A stretch of DNA of 48,839 nucleotides from Gemmatimonadota bacterium (GTDB taxonomy: Bacteria; Gemmatimonadota; Gemmatimonadetes; Gemmatimonadales; Gemmatimonadaceae). The notes under the pieces are model-generated. The model saw only the letters and a list, made by a program, of their open reading frames with translations. It had not been told where the DNA came from and made no database searches. Location: assembly GCA_002737115.1 (NCBI GenBank), contig NSHR01000010.1:20906-69744 (forward strand), written 5' to 3'. This document shows positions 7,657 to 17,299 of the stretch, in pieces. Position numbers and translations under genes: made by a program. The number at the start of each line of letters is the position of its first letter. Within the stretch, counting starts at the first letter, position 1.

Positions 7657-9231
7657 GTGCACAATCTCCGCTTCGACAATCGCTTCGTAAACGAACTGCC
7701 GGGAGACCCCGACCGGTCGACTCGACGCCGACAGGTGCTCGGCGCCGCCTGGAGCGCGGCCGCTCCCACCCCCGTGGCCGACCCCGCGCTGGTGGCCCAC
7801 GCCCACGAGGTCGCCGCCCTCGTCGGCATCGCCGAACAGGACGTGCACTCGCCCACGTTTGCCCGCCTGTTCGGGGGGAACGAGCTACTCCCAGGCATGG
7901 ATCCGTACGCCGCCTGCTACGGCGGGCATCAGTTCGGGAACTGGGCCGGTCAGCTGGGCGACGGACGGGCCATGTCGCTGGGCGAAGTGGTGAACGCCGC
8001 CGGCGAGCGCTGGGAGCTGCAGCTCAAGGGGGCCGGTCCCACGCCGTACTCGCGCACCGCCGACGGCCGCGCGGTGCTGCGTTCGTCGATTCGCGAGTTT
8101 CTGTGCAGCGAAGCGATGCATCATCTGGGGGTGCCGACCACCCGCGCCCTGTCGCTCGTGTCCACTGGCGATCGCGTGGTGCGTGACATGTTCTACAACG
8201 GCAACGCCGCGCCGGAACCGGGTGCCATTGTGTGCCGCGTCGCGCCGTCGTTCATCCGCTTCGGCAACTTCGAGATTCTCGCCGCGCGCGATGACCTCGC
8301 GTTGCTCGCCCAGCTCGTTGACTTCACCATCGCGCGCGACTTTCCCGCGTTGGCCGGCATCGCTGAGCCCACCGAACGCCGTGTCGCGTGGTTTGCCGAA
8401 GTGTGCGAGCGCACCGCCCACATGATCGTGCACTGGATGCGCGTGGGCTTCGTGCACGGCGTGATGAACACCGACAATATGTCGATTCTTGGTCTCACGA
8501 TCGATTACGGTCCGTACGGCTGGCTCGACAACTTCGATCCCACCTGGACGCCCAACACCACCGATGCCAGCACGCGCCGGTATCGCTTCGGACAGCAGCC
8601 GGCCATCGCGCAGTGGAACCTCGTGCGCCTCGCCGAATCCATCGCGCCACTCTTTGAGACGGGCGACGCCGTGCAGAGCGCTCTCGAGCGATTCGGCGAC
8701 GTGTATATGGCCGAGTACGAAGCGATGAATGCGGCCAAGTTCGGCTTTGTAGCGCGTGGTGAGGCCGAGCAGCTGTTGGTACGCGAAGGATTCGCGCTGT
8801 TGTTCGAAGCCGAGGTCGACTACACGCTGTTCTTCCGCGCGCTGGGAAACATCGGCGACACACTGCCGGCGGACCATCCTATCAGCGTACTGGGCGACGT
8901 GTTCTACGACGACGCCAAGCGCGAGGCTAAGGCCGATGCGCTCAATGCGTGGCTACGCCGCTGGCACGCACTGGTGCAGCAGCATGGCCGGAGCGCCGCC
9001 GATCGTCGTGCCGCGATGCACGCCGTGAATCCGCGCTATGTACTGCGCAACTATCTCGCGCAACAGGCCATCGACGCCGCCACGGACGGTGATGCGTCGC
9101 TGGTGCACACGCTGCTCGAGGTCATGCGCCGGCCGTACGACGACCAGCCGGAATTCGCGCACTTCGCCGCGCGCCGGCCCGAGTGGGCGAGGGTCAAGGC
9201 CGGGTGTTCGATGTTGAGCTGCAGTTCGTAA
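7657..9231 (+). CDS. selO: Protein adenylyltransferase SelO (YdiU family)
   Basis: A 524-residue SelO/YdiU pseudokinase-fold enzyme. The family transfers AMP from ATP to Ser/Thr/Tyr of client proteins, with reported links to redox proteins. The start at GTG 7657 is chosen because the resulting N terminus [17 protein letters not shown] matches the conserved family beginning; the open frame continues upstream to 7576 only through a tandem repeat. Key blocks: [33 protein letters not shown] with the nucleotide-binding Lys, [13 protein letters not shown], and [20 protein letters not shown] with the metal-binding Asn and Asp. It ends GCSMLSCSS, matching the C-terminal Cys-Ser-Ser tail of bacterial homologues (selenocysteine in animals). 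Divergent from msrB-msrA, which fits a shared oxidative-stress role (inference). Confidence 0.95.
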   Translation: MHNLRFDNRFVNELPGDPDRSTRRRQVLGAAWSAAAPTPVADPALVAHAHEVAALVGIAEQDVHSPTFARLFGGNELLPGMDPYAACYGGHQFGNWAGQLGDGRAMSLGEVVNAAGERWELQLKGAGPTPYSRTADGRAVLRSSIREFLCSEAMHHLGVPTTRALSLVSTGDRVVRDMFYNGNAAPEPGAIVCRVAPSFIRFGNFEILAARDDLALLAQLVDFTIARDFPALAGIAEPTERRVAWFAEVCERTAHMIVHWMRVGFVHGVMNTDNMSILGLTIDYGPYGWLDNFDPTWTPNTTDASTRRYRFGQQPAIAQWNLVRLAESIAPLFETGDAVQSALERFGDVYMAEYEAMNAAKFGFVARGEAEQLLVREGFALLFEAEVDYTLFFRALGNIGDTLPADHPISVLGDVFYDDAKREAKADALNAWLRRWHALVQQHGRSAADRRAAMHAVNPRYVLRNYLAQQAIDAATDGDASLVHTLLEVMRRPYDDQPEFAHFAARRPEWARVKAGCSMLSCSS

Positions 9232-9246
9232 CCCAACTGGCCGCGC

Positions 9247-9648
9247 TTACTTTCGCACCTGCTCCTGCTTCGCCTGATTGCGCGTGACGCCGGAGATGAA
9301 CAGCAGCGCCTCTTGCTGGCTGATCGCCGCGCCCTGCTCCGTGCCATCGCTCACTTCAAAAATCCGCACCCCAAGCCCGCGAATATCGAAGCGCAGCCGG
9401 CCGTCACTGTACTTGAGATTCTCGATGTACGTGGACGGCACGCTCACCCGGCTTCCTGGCATGTACACGTGCACGGAGTCACCGATCAGCTCCAGCGCAA
9501 AGCTGTTGTCCGCCGACACGAGCTGCATATCGTTCGGGCCAAGCGTTTGCGCCTCGGCGAGCTTCGCGGGCTTCTCACCGCACGCAAGGGAGCCGAACGT
9601 GGTCAGCAGCAGCAACGCGCGGAACACCGGTATCATGGACGAACGCAT
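9247..9648 (-). CDS. Small secreted lipoprotein, unknown function
   Basis: A 133-residue protein starting at ATG 9648 (alternative ATG at 9636). The N terminus is a lipoprotein signal: MRSSMIPVFRALLLLTTFGS followed by LAC, so lipidation of the Cys is likely after cleavage. The mature part is short, polar and beta-rich (DMQLVSADNSFALELIGDSV; a strand-rich region to about residue 105), with a C-terminal helix rich in Gln and Lys (RNQAKQEQVRK). I do not recognise a family. Its stop lies 16 bp beyond the convergent selO stop. The open frame reaches upstream to 9960, but that part overlaps the oxidoreductase gene and has no coding character. Confidence 0.7.
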   Translation of the reverse strand: MRSSMIPVFRALLLLTTFGSLACGEKPAKLAEAQTLGPNDMQLVSADNSFALELIGDSVHVYMPGSRVSVPSTYIENLKYSDGRLRFDIRGLGVRIFEVSDGTEQGAAISQQEALLFISGVTRNQAKQEQVRK

Positions 9649-9747
9649 CAGCCATCTGGCGTAGAAAGGCGGGGAGTAGTCAGCGGGGGCGTCACGCCGC
9701 ATCTTTAGCATGAGCAGAGAACAATATGACGCCGAGCCGATGAGAAT

Positions 9748-12054
9748 ATGAAACGCCGCACTTTTCTGCTGGCTGGGTTGGGTACCGGAGGTGCGCTGTT
9801 TTTGGGCTGGGCGCTGCTCCCCCCGCGCCAGCGGCTCGTCGGGGGCACGCGTCCCGATACCGGCGGCACGGCCGTCGCGCTCAACGGCTGGCTTACCATC
9901 GCCCCCGACGACACGATCACCGTGGTGGTGCCCAAAGCCGAGATGGGACAGGGCACGCACACCGCGTTGGCGATGCTCCTGGCGGAAGAGCTCGAGTGCG
10001 ATTGGGCGCGCGTGCGGGTGGAGTACAGCCCGATCGATAAGATCTACGGCAATGTGTCGGCACTGGTGGAGGGGCTGCCGTTCGCCCCCGAAGCCGACGG
10101 CACGCTGGTGCGCGGGATTCGCTGGATGATGGCCAAGACCGCGCGTGAGCTGGGCGTCATGATGACCGGTGGATCGTCGAGTGTGCGCGACTGCTGGATG
10201 CCGATGCGCGAAGCCGGTGCATCGGCGCGGGCGTCACTCATCGCAGCGGCCGCCGCCACCTGGGGCGTGACCGCATCGACCTGTCGCGCTGAACAAGGCA
10301 CGGTGATCAGTGCCGACGGTCGTCGATTGCGCTTCGGCGAACTCGCCGCGCTTGCGGTGTCGCATCGGCCATCCGAGATCACACTCAAGGCGGCCGCCGC
10401 CTTTACCGTCGTCGGTACACCGAGGCCGCGTCTCGATTCCGCGGCCAAATCAAACGGTACCGCGACGTACGGCATCGACGTGTCGTTGCCCAACATGCTC
10501 TATGCGGCCGTGGTCATGAGTCCGTTCGGTGCCACCACTCCACCGTCGGTGACGGCGGCGCAGATGACCCAGAGCCGCGCGATGCCCGGTGTGCGCGCGG
10601 TGCTATCGCTGCCAGGCAGCAGATACGGCGACCCGCCAGCGTTGGCGGTAGTCGCCGAATCGTGGTGGCAGGCGCACAAGGCAGCGCGTGCTCTGGCCAC
10701 GGCAACCGCCGCTGGGGCAAGCGCCGCTGGGGCAAGCGCCGTGTCGACAGTGACCGTGCTGCAGGACATTCGCCGTACGCTGCGCAACGACGACGGCTTG
10801 CCGCTGCGCTTTTTCGGTGGTGCGAAGAAGGTGCTCGCGGCGGCGTCACGTACCGTCGACGCTACGTACGAAGCGCCGTACCTCGCGCACGCCACGATGG
10901 AACCGATGAATGCCACCGTGCGTGTGTCGAACGATGGGGCCGAGCTGTGGACCGGCACGCAGGTGCCCGGCTATGCGCGCGCGGCGGTGGCACACGTGCT
11001 TGGCCTCGACGAAGACAACGTCACGGTGCATCAACACATCCTTGGCGGTGGGTTCGGTCGACGGCTCGATGTGGACTACATCGCACAGGCGGCGGCGATC
11101 GCGAAGACGGTGCCCAATGTTCCCGTGCAGCTGATCTGGTCGCGCGAAGATGACATGCAACATGATTTCTATCGTCCGGCCACGGTGTCCCGACTACGCG
11201 CGGCGCTCGACGCCGATGGACGCGTCACGGCATTCGTCGCGCACTCGGCGGGACAGGCGCCATTCAAGGCGTACAGCAAACGCGTAGGGTTCCTGCTCAC
11301 CCAGTCGGGGCCCGATCGCACATCGAGCGAAGGGACGTGGGATCAACCCTACGCCTTTCCCGCGCTACACACGTCGCACAGTGAAACCGACAGTGCAATT
11401 CCGGTGGGCTCGTGGCGCAGCGTCGGGCATTCACATCAGGCGTTCTTCGTCGAGAGCTTTATCGACGAACTCGCGGCCGCCGCCAAGCAGGACCCGGCGG
11501 CGTATCGCGCCGCGCTGCTGCAGTCGCATCCGCGCGCGCTACGCGTGCTGCAACTGGCCGCCGCCAAGAGTGGATGGGGCGCACCGCTGGAACCAACCGC
11601 CGACGGTCGCCCGCGTGCTCGCGGCATGGCTCTGCACGCCGCCTTCGGCTCGATCGTGGCCGAAGTGGCCGAGGTGTCGGTGGCACGCGACGGACGCATT
11701 CGCGTGCATCGCGTGGTCGCCGCCATCGACTGCGGACTCGCCGTGAATCCGAACATCATCGCGCAACAGATCGAGAGCGGCATCATCGACGGACTCTCGG
11801 TGGCCCTCAACGGCGAGCTGGTGATCGAGGACGGCGCGCCGCGCCAGTCAAATTTTTACGAGTATCGCCTGCTGCGCATCGACGAGTGTCCCGTGATCGA
11901 AACACACATTGTGCCCAGTCTCGACGTGCCGTCTGGTGTTGGCGAGCCGGGACTCCCGCCCATCGCACCCGCCGTGGCGAACGCCCTGTTCACACTCACC
12001 GGCACGCGCCTGCGCGCACTGCCGTTGCGGATGCCGAGCGAGGCCGCATCATGA
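9748..12054 (+). CDS. Molybdopterin hydroxylase large subunit (IorB-like, xanthine oxidase family)
   Basis: A 768-residue molybdenum-binding subunit of the xanthine oxidase/aldehyde oxidoreductase family, closest in style to the beta subunit of isoquinoline 1-oxidoreductase. It begins with an N-terminal anchor or Tat-like leader ([20 protein letters not shown]), implying a periplasm-facing enzyme. Family blocks include [33 protein letters not shown], the glycine-rich [15 protein letters not shown], and the C-terminal [20 protein letters not shown] loop carrying the conserved active-site Glu. It would hydroxylate an aldehyde or N-heterocycle; substrate unknown. The downstream 2Fe-2S subunit overlaps by 4 bp. 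The usual iorA-iorB order is reversed here. No FAD subunit or XdhC-like chaperone is nearby, so electrons probably go to a cytochrome. Confidence 0.9.
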   Translation: MKRRTFLLAGLGTGGALFLGWALLPPRQRLVGGTRPDTGGTAVALNGWLTIAPDDTITVVVPKAEMGQGTHTALAMLLAEELECDWARVRVEYSPIDKIYGNVSALVEGLPFAPEADGTLVRGIRWMMAKTARELGVMMTGGSSSVRDCWMPMREAGASARASLIAAAAATWGVTASTCRAEQGTVISADGRRLRFGELAALAVSHRPSEITLKAAAAFTVVGTPRPRLDSAAKSNGTATYGIDVSLPNMLYAAVVMSPFGATTPPSVTAAQMTQSRAMPGVRAVLSLPGSRYGDPPALAVVAESWWQAHKAARALATATAAGASAAGASAVSTVTVLQDIRRTLRNDDGLPLRFFGGAKKVLAAASRTVDATYEAPYLAHATMEPMNATVRVSNDGAELWTGTQVPGYARAAVAHVLGLDEDNVTVHQHILGGGFGRRLDVDYIAQAAAIAKTVPNVPVQLIWSREDDMQHDFYRPATVSRLRAALDADGRVTAFVAHSAGQAPFKAYSKRVGFLLTQSGPDRTSSEGTWDQPYAFPALHTSHSETDSAIPVGSWRSVGHSHQAFFVESFIDELAAAAKQDPAAYRAALLQSHPRALRVLQLAAAKSGWGAPLEPTADGRPRARGMALHAAFGSIVAEVAEVSVARDGRIRVHRVVAAIDCGLAVNPNIIAQQIESGIIDGLSVALNGELVIEDGAPRQSNFYEYRLLRIDECPVIETHIVPSLDVPSGVGEPGLPPIAPAVANALFTLTGTRLRALPLRMPSEAAS
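10708..10737 (+). repeat. In-frame 15-bp duplication in the large-subunit gene
   Basis: GCCGCTGGGGCAAGC occurs twice head to tail (10708-10722 and 10723-10737), in frame, encoding [10 protein letters not shown] in a linker-like stretch. It looks like a recent slippage duplication. Confidence 0.85.
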
Positions 12055-12548
12055 ATACGCCGAACAGTGATCCGATCACGCTGGTGGTGAACGGCGCACC
12101 CGCCACAGTCGGTGTGGACGCCGACACGCCCTTGCTCTGGGTGCTGCGGCAAACGCTCGGACTACCCGGCACGAAGTTCGGCTGCGGCATTGCCGCATGC
12201 GGTGCCTGCACGGTGCATCTGGATGGAGTGCCAGTGCCCGCCTGTGTCACGCCGGTGTCGGCCGCCGTTGGCAAGGCGATCACCACGATCGAAGGCCTTC
12301 ACGGAGCGGTGGCCGAGGCGGTGCAAAGCAGCTGGGCCGCCCTCGACGTGCCGCAGTGCGGGTACTGTCAGTCGGGCCAAGTCATGTCGGCCGTGGCGCT
12401 GCTGAGCGCGAACGCGACACCATCGGATGCCGACATCAATACAGCGATGCAAGGCAATCTCTGTCGGTGCGGCGCCTATCCCCGCATTCGCGCGGCCATT
12501 CATCGCGCCGCGGAAGCGCTGCCCACCCGTCAACAACGATCGACCTGA
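12051..12548 (+). CDS. 2Fe-2S small subunit of molybdenum hydroxylase (IorA-like)
   Basis: A 165-residue protein with the two [2Fe-2S] domains typical of this family. The plant-ferredoxin-type cluster is bound by Cys45, Cys50, Cys53 and Cys65 (CGIAACGAC ... PAC). The helical second-cluster domain uses Cys103, Cys106, Cys138 and Cys140 (QCGYCQSGQ ... [11 protein letters not shown]). It transfers electrons from the Mo centre of the preceding subunit. The ATG at 12051 overlaps the large-subunit stop (ATGA), so translation is coupled; the open frame upstream of it is only a shadow. Length is normal. No signal peptide, so it would have to be co-exported with the large subunit if that is truly Tat-exported. 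Confidence 0.95.
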   Translation: MNTPNSDPITLVVNGAPATVGVDADTPLLWVLRQTLGLPGTKFGCGIAACGACTVHLDGVPVPACVTPVSAAVGKAITTIEGLHGAVAEAVQSSWAALDVPQCGYCQSGQVMSAVALLSANATPSDADINTAMQGNLCRCGAYPRIRAAIHRAAEALPTRQQRST

Positions 12549-12624
12549 TGGGCGGCATCATGCGCCGCGTGGTGCATGGTGCCGTGCTGTTCCGCCCACA
12601 ACCCCTTCACACTACTCTGCTGCC

Positions 12625-13158
12625 ATGCGGTTTTTCGGATGGCTCTTCCTGGCGACGCTGTCGCTGGTGCTCATGGTGCAGCTCCGTCTCATCGACGGCG
12701 CGCTCGCGTCGCCCGACACCCCATGGGGCATCGTGGGCTTCGAGCTGGCGTTCACGCGCGACCGCGCCGCCGCCATCATCGCGGTGTGGCGCAGCATGGG
12801 CGTCACGGACAGCGCACTCGTCAGTCTTGGAGTCGACGTCGCGTTCCTGCTGGTCTATCCGTTCATGTTCCGGAGCCTCGTACAGCTCCTGCGACGCGAC
12901 GACGGCTCGACCTTCCAGCAGCTCGGCGTGCGCCTGTCCGCCGCCGTGCTCGTCTGCGTCCCACTCGACGCGATCGAGAACGCCCTGCTCTGGTGGATGC
13001 TCGACGCCGGCGCGTCGACCCCGCTGGCGGTGGCCGCCGGTGTGGCGGCCAGCCTCAAGTTCCTGCTAGTCGTCGTGACAGCCGCATGGTGCGGAGCGGC
13101 ACTGATACGACGGTTCGCTCAGGGCGGTTGGCGTAAAGCGGTGGGTACGGACTCGTAA
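12625..13158 (+). CDS. Four-helix membrane protein, unknown function
   Basis: A 177-residue integral membrane protein from ATG 12625; the frame is open further upstream, but that part overlaps the 2Fe-2S subunit. Four hydrophobic segments are visible: MRFFGWLFLATLSLVLMVQL at the N terminus, about 73-90 (SLGVDVAFLLVYPFMF), about 105-125 (LSAAVLVCVPLDAIENALLW) and about 138-160 (AAGVAASLKFLLVVVTAAWC). The LDAIENALLW segment in the third helix places two acidic residues in the membrane and is the most family-like feature, but I do not recognise a named family. It lies 76 bp after the hydroxylase and 43 bp before the photolyase. Confidence 0.7.
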   Translation: MRFFGWLFLATLSLVLMVQLRLIDGALASPDTPWGIVGFELAFTRDRAAAIIAVWRSMGVTDSALVSLGVDVAFLLVYPFMFRSLVQLLRRDDGSTFQQLGVRLSAAVLVCVPLDAIENALLWWMLDAGASTPLAVAAGVAASLKFLLVVVTAAWCGAALIRRFAQGGWRKAVGTDS

Positions 13159-13201
13159 AACGGGAACCTCCTTCCTCCTCCCTCCCGTTCGCTCCCCAGC
13201 A

Positions 13202-14779
13202 ATGCCAACTACCCTCGCCTTCGTCGCCCCCTGGGAATCCTCGCGCGCCGTCGCGAACATCCCCCGTGAACCCCGCGACGACGTCGTCGTGCTGCTGCTG
13301 GAATCGGTCGCCAAGGGTTCCTCCCTGCCGTGGCACCGCCAAAAGCTCGTCCTGCTGCTGTCGTCCATGCAGCACTTCGCCGCCTCCCTCGAAGCGGCTG
13401 GGTACCGGGTGGCCTACCGCGCGGCGGAGAGCTACGCCGAGGGGATCGCCGCCGCCGCCGCCGAGTTTGATGCCGCCAAGGTCGTCGCCACCGAGGGGCG
13501 TGAGCAGGACATGGTCGATGAACTCGATCGTGCCCGCACGCTGCTGGCATCCGATGGCCGCCGCCTGACCCTGCGCGAAGACCGCGGCTTTCTCGCCACC
13601 CGCGAGGAATTCGCCACCTGGGCCCGCGGGCGCAAAGAGCACCGGATGGAGTTCTTTTACCGGGAAATGCGCCGCAAACATGGCATCCTCATGGAGGCCG
13701 ACGGCACGCCATCGGGCGGTCAGTGGAATTTCGACGCCGACAACCGGAAGCCGTGGCCCAAAGGCCGCGCGGCGCCCGAGGTGTGGCGCGCGGAACCCGA
13801 CGCCATCACGCGCGCCCAGATGGATCGCGTGCGCACGTGGCGGAACCGCTGGGGCAGCGTGGACGCCTTTGCCCTCCCGGTCACCCGTAGCGATGCCAAA
13901 GCCTGGCTCGATCGGTTCATTGCCGAACGACTACCCGAGTTCGGGCCCTACGAAGACGCGCTCGTGCACGGCGCCCCCGACCTGCTGCATTCCACGCTGT
14001 CGTCGATCCTCAACGTCGGGTTGCTGCATCCGCTGGAATGCGTGCGCAAAGCCGAAGCCGCGTGGCGCGCCGGGCTCGTCCCCATCGCCTCGGCCGAAGG
14101 CTTCATAAGGCAGATCCTGGGCTGGCGCGAGTACATCCGCGGCATGTACTGGCACCTCATGCCCGGCCTCCGCACCGCCAACGCGCTGAACGCCACGCGC
14201 GAGTTGCCGCGCTGGTTCTGGGCACCCGACGGCGAAGCGTACGACGACTCAGCGGCCACCGGCGCGCCGTGCGAGATGCGCTGCCTGGCCGACAGCATCC
14301 GGCAGGTGCGCGATCACGGGCGCGTGCACCACATCGCCCGCCTCATGGTGCAGTGCAACATCGCCACCCTCATCGGCGTCGAACCAGCCGCGCTGTCACG
14401 CTGGTACTGGAGCGCCTTTACCGACGCGTATGAGTGGGTGGAGCTGCCCAACGTGGTCGGCATGGGCACCTGGGGTGACGGCGGCGCACTCGCCTCCAAG
14501 CCGTACGTGGCATCGGGGGCGTACATCAACCGCATGAGCAACTACTGCGCGAGCTGCCGCTACGACGTGAAGCAGCGCACCGGTCCCGATGCCTGTCCGG
14601 TGAATGTGCTGTATTGGGATTTTCTGGCGTCGCATCAGGCGCGCTTCGCCAATCATCCGCGCATGCGCATGATGTTCGTGCACGTGAAGAACATCGCCGA
14701 GCCGGAGCTGGTGCAGATCCGCACGCAGGCGGCGGCGTTTCGCGAGGGGCTGGCGTACGACAACGCTTTCGCGCCGTAG
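13202..14779 (+). CDS. FeS-type bacterial (6-4) photolyase / cryptochrome
   Basis: A 525-residue member of the iron-sulfur bacterial cryptochrome/photolyase group (PhrB type), which repairs (6-4) UV photoproducts using FAD, light and an antenna chromophore. The N-terminal Rossmann antenna domain runs to about residue 130 and the helical FAD domain follows (RQILGWREYIRGMYWHLMPG; ARLMVQCNIATLIGVEP). The four [4Fe-4S] ligands are visible as Cys361, Cys449, Cys452 and Cys465; the spacings of 88, 3 and 13 match those I recall for the Agrobacterium PhrB enzyme. Length is typical. The ATG at 13202 gives the expected N terminus (MPTTLAFVAPWE). It is followed 58 bp later by a GIY-YIG repair nuclease, forming a small UV-repair pair. 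Confidence 0.93.
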   Translation: MPTTLAFVAPWESSRAVANIPREPRDDVVVLLLESVAKGSSLPWHRQKLVLLLSSMQHFAASLEAAGYRVAYRAAESYAEGIAAAAAEFDAAKVVATEGREQDMVDELDRARTLLASDGRRLTLREDRGFLATREEFATWARGRKEHRMEFFYREMRRKHGILMEADGTPSGGQWNFDADNRKPWPKGRAAPEVWRAEPDAITRAQMDRVRTWRNRWGSVDAFALPVTRSDAKAWLDRFIAERLPEFGPYEDALVHGAPDLLHSTLSSILNVGLLHPLECVRKAEAAWRAGLVPIASAEGFIRQILGWREYIRGMYWHLMPGLRTANALNATRELPRWFWAPDGEAYDDSAATGAPCEMRCLADSIRQVRDHGRVHHIARLMVQCNIATLIGVEPAALSRWYWSAFTDAYEWVELPNVVGMGTWGDGGALASKPYVASGAYINRMSNYCASCRYDVKQRTGPDACPVNVLYWDFLASHQARFANHPRMRMMFVHVKNIAEPELVQIRTQAAAFREGLAYDNAFAP

Positions 14780-14837
14780 CCACGTTCGCAGCGGTGGCGC
14801 GTTGCTGAACGGGCCTCGCGTACTCTAGCTTCCACGG

Positions 14838-16040
14838 GTGGACACGCCCGCCCCGCAGCGCACCCGCCTGCACGCTCGACCGCCGCAATCGACCCCGACG
14901 CATCGCAAGCAGTTGCGCGCGTTGGTGCGGGAAGGCTGCGAGAACCGGCCCGGCGTGTATCGCATGCTCGGCCCTACCGGCACGGTGATTTACGTGGGGC
15001 AGTCGCGCGTGCTGCGCACCCGACTGATGTCATACTTCCGGGCGAAGGGGCGCGACAAGGGCGCCCGGATTCTGCGCCACGCGTTTCAGATCGAGTGGGA
15101 GTACACCAACACCGAGTTCGGCGCGCTGCTGCGCGAACTGCGGCTCATCAAGCAGTATCGTCCGCACTTCAACTCGATGATGGTGCAGGACGAGTGGCCA
15201 CGCGCCTATGTCGCGCTCACCGGTGGCACGGTGCCGGGACTGCGCGTGGTAGCCCGTTCCGACGATCCCGGCGCGATCGCGCTGTTCGGGCCGTTCCGTC
15301 GGGTGGCGCAGCTGCGCGAGGCGGTGCGGGCGCTGGCCGAAGGCACCGGCCTGCGCGACTGCGTGCACGATGACGTGGTGCGTATCACCGGCAGCGCCGC
15401 GAGCCGCGGCAGCACGCTCTGGTTCGACGACGATCCCACCTCGCGTCCAAAGCGCGGCGCCAGCCGTACCCGCGCCCCCGGCTGTTTGCGACACGAGCTC
15501 GGCACCTGCGCCGGTCCGTGCATCGGTGCGGGCGCCTCGCAGCCGTATCGCGACGCGGCGGTGGCCGTGCGCGCCTTTCTCGACGGCCGGAGCGACGCGC
15601 CGGTGCGCACGCTCGAAGCGGCCATGCACGCCGCGGCTGAGCAGCTCGCGTTCGAGCGCGCGGCAGTCATCCGCGATCGGCTGGCGCTGGTGAGCTGGCT
15701 GCACGAACGGGTCCAGAACTTTCACGCCAACGTGGATCGCCTCACCTTCCGCTACCACGCTGTGGGACCCGGTGAGCAGGAGTGGGTCTACTTCGTACGG
15801 CGTGGCACCGTGCGCGCCGAAGTGCCCGCCCCGAAAACGCCGGAGGAGCGCGCGGCCTTTCGCGAGCTCGCGACGAAGGTGTTCACAGGACCCGATCCCT
15901 CGGGGGCTGACATCCCGACCCACGACCTCGACGAGTTCTATCTCGTGGCCAGCTGGTTCCGTCGGCGACCGAACGAAAAAGCCCGCACCCGCGTGGCCGT
16001 ACGCACGGCCACGCGGCGCGAAACGCCGTCCCCAACGTAA
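14838..16040 (+). CDS. UvrC N-terminal-like / Cho-type GIY-YIG excision nuclease
   Basis: A 400-residue protein starting at GTG 14838. Residues ~35-115 form a GIY-YIG domain (PGVYRMLGPTGTVIYVGQS, conserved Arg in the LRTRL segment, Glu in the LLRELRLIKQYRPHFN block). A Cys-containing UvrC-type region follows (CLRHELGTCAGPC), then a UVR-like helical hairpin (AAEQLAFERAAVIRDRLALV, about 265-285). UvrC's RNase H-like and HhH domains, needed for the 5' incision, are missing, so this resembles Cho, which makes only the 3' incision in nucleotide excision repair. The C terminus is longer than Cho and ends in an Arg/Thr-rich tail. Co-directional with the photolyase. A full-length uvrC presumably exists elsewhere (inference). 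Confidence 0.88.
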   Translation: MDTPAPQRTRLHARPPQSTPTHRKQLRALVREGCENRPGVYRMLGPTGTVIYVGQSRVLRTRLMSYFRAKGRDKGARILRHAFQIEWEYTNTEFGALLRELRLIKQYRPHFNSMMVQDEWPRAYVALTGGTVPGLRVVARSDDPGAIALFGPFRRVAQLREAVRALAEGTGLRDCVHDDVVRITGSAASRGSTLWFDDDPTSRPKRGASRTRAPGCLRHELGTCAGPCIGAGASQPYRDAAVAVRAFLDGRSDAPVRTLEAAMHAAAEQLAFERAAVIRDRLALVSWLHERVQNFHANVDRLTFRYHAVGPGEQEWVYFVRRGTVRAEVPAPKTPEERAAFRELATKVFTGPDPSGADIPTHDLDEFYLVASWFRRRPNEKARTRVAVRTATRRETPSPT

Positions 16041-16123
16041 AGCCTGCGCGCCATCATGCAGGCTATCGCGCAAGCGCACCACGGGCATATTGCCCTGCAT
16101 CCGTCCACCTCCGGAGACAGCAC

Positions 16124-17209
16124 ATGACATCACGATTCCGCAAGCGCACGTATGTCGCGCACATGACGTATGTCGCGCTCATGACGCCTGTCGCGCTGTG
16201 CATCGCGTTCGCCGGTGCCACCGTCACCCCGACCATCGCGATCGCACAGCCGCGCGCGGCCGACACCGCCGCCGTGACGGAGTGGAATGTGCCGTGGGTG
16301 GGTACGCGTCCCCGCGATCCCTCACTCGACGCGCAGGGACGCGTGTGGTTCGTGGGACAGGAAGGCAACTACGTGGCACGCCTCGATCCCAAGAGCGGCG
16401 CGTTTACGAAGCTCGAGATCGATGCGGGGACGTTCCCCCACACGGTGTCGGTCGATAAAGACGGCGACGCCTGGTACACCGGCAACCGCAACGGCATGAT
16501 CGGCAAGATCGACGGCAAGACGGGCGCGATCACGCGCTATCCGATGCCCGATCCCGACGCCAAAGATCCGCACACGATTGCCTTCGACCAACAGGGCAAC
16601 CTCTGGTTTACCCTGCAGAACAGCAACATGATCGGTCACCTCGTGAAGAAGACGGGCAAGGTGACGATCATGAAGATGTCGACGCCGCGTTCGCGTCCCT
16701 ACGGCATCGTGATCGACACCAGGGGCCGTCCGTGGTTCAATCTGTTCGGCGTGAATAAGATCGGCACGATCGATCCCACCAGCCTGCGCGTGCGCGAGTA
16801 TCTGCTCCCCGATGAACGCACCCGCGGCCGTCGTATCGCCCTCACATCCGACGGCGCGGTGTGGTACGTGGATTACTCGCGTGGCTATCTGGGCCGCCTC
16901 GATCCCGTGAGCGGCGCCGTGAAAGACTGGCCCATGCCCGGCGGCAGCACATCGCTGCCCTACGCCATGACAGTCGATGACACCGATCGCCTCTGGTTCG
17001 TGGAAACGGGTACGCAACCCAATCGACTCGTCGGCTTCGATCCGCGCACAAACACGTTCACGACGCCGACGGCCGTCGGCAAAGCCGCGCCGAATACGGT
17101 GCGTCATATGGTGTTCGACAAGAACACTCGCACCATCTGGTTCGGCAGCGACCAAGGTACCATCGGCCGCGCCGTCATTCCGCCAAACGAGCGCAAGCCG
17201 ATCGGATAA
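16124..17209 (+). CDS. Exported Vgb-like beta-propeller (streptogramin lyase/SMP-30 type)
   Basis: A 361-residue secreted protein with a virginiamycin B lyase-like propeller. GGAG at 16113-16116 lies 7 bp before the ATG. The signal peptide runs to about residue 42 (IAIAQPRA); its hydrophobic core contains a hexapeptide tandem repeat. Blades repeat at about 40-45 residues with the pattern 'D-x-x-G-x-x-W-F' (DAQGRVWFVGQ, DQQGNLWFTLQ, DTRGRPWFNLF, DDTDRLWFVET) alternating with 'G-x-I-x-x-x-D' strands. Vgb lyase linearises streptogramin antibiotics, but most exported homologues have unknown substrates and I cannot place its catalytic His and Glu with confidence. The M28 peptidase gene follows after 90 bp. 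Confidence 0.85.
   Translation: MTSRFRKRTYVAHMTYVALMTPVALCIAFAGATVTPTIAIAQPRAADTAAVTEWNVPWVGTRPRDPSLDAQGRVWFVGQEGNYVARLDPKSGAFTKLEIDAGTFPHTVSVDKDGDAWYTGNRNGMIGKIDGKTGAITRYPMPDPDAKDPHTIAFDQQGNLWFTLQNSNMIGHLVKKTGKVTIMKMSTPRSRPYGIVIDTRGRPWFNLFGVNKIGTIDPTSLRVREYLLPDERTRGRRIALTSDGAVWYVDYSRGYLGRLDPVSGAVKDWPMPGGSTSLPYAMTVDDTDRLWFVETGTQPNRLVGFDPRTNTFTTPTAVGKAAPNTVRHMVFDKNTRTIWFGSDQGTIGRAVIPPNERKPIG
16148..16201 (+). repeat. Three 18-bp in-frame repeats building a signal peptide
   Basis: Three tandem 18-bp units (16148-16165, 16166-16183, 16184-16201) encode TYVAHM, TYVALM and TPVALC, which make up much of the hydrophobic core of the Vgb-like protein's signal peptide. The first two units differ at one base; the third is diverged. 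Confidence 0.85.
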
Positions 17210-17299
17210 ACGAACAGTTTTCAGACGGACGCGATTTCTCGTGATCAGCAGGTCGAGCGAGCACTCGACAGGGCGCCGCTTTTGACCGAACATCCCTGC

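Noticed and set aside
16041-16064. Terminator after the GIY-YIG gene
   Set aside because: Only a 7-bp stem (AGCCTGC/GCAGGCT) with a 10-base loop and no T-tract; too weak to list.
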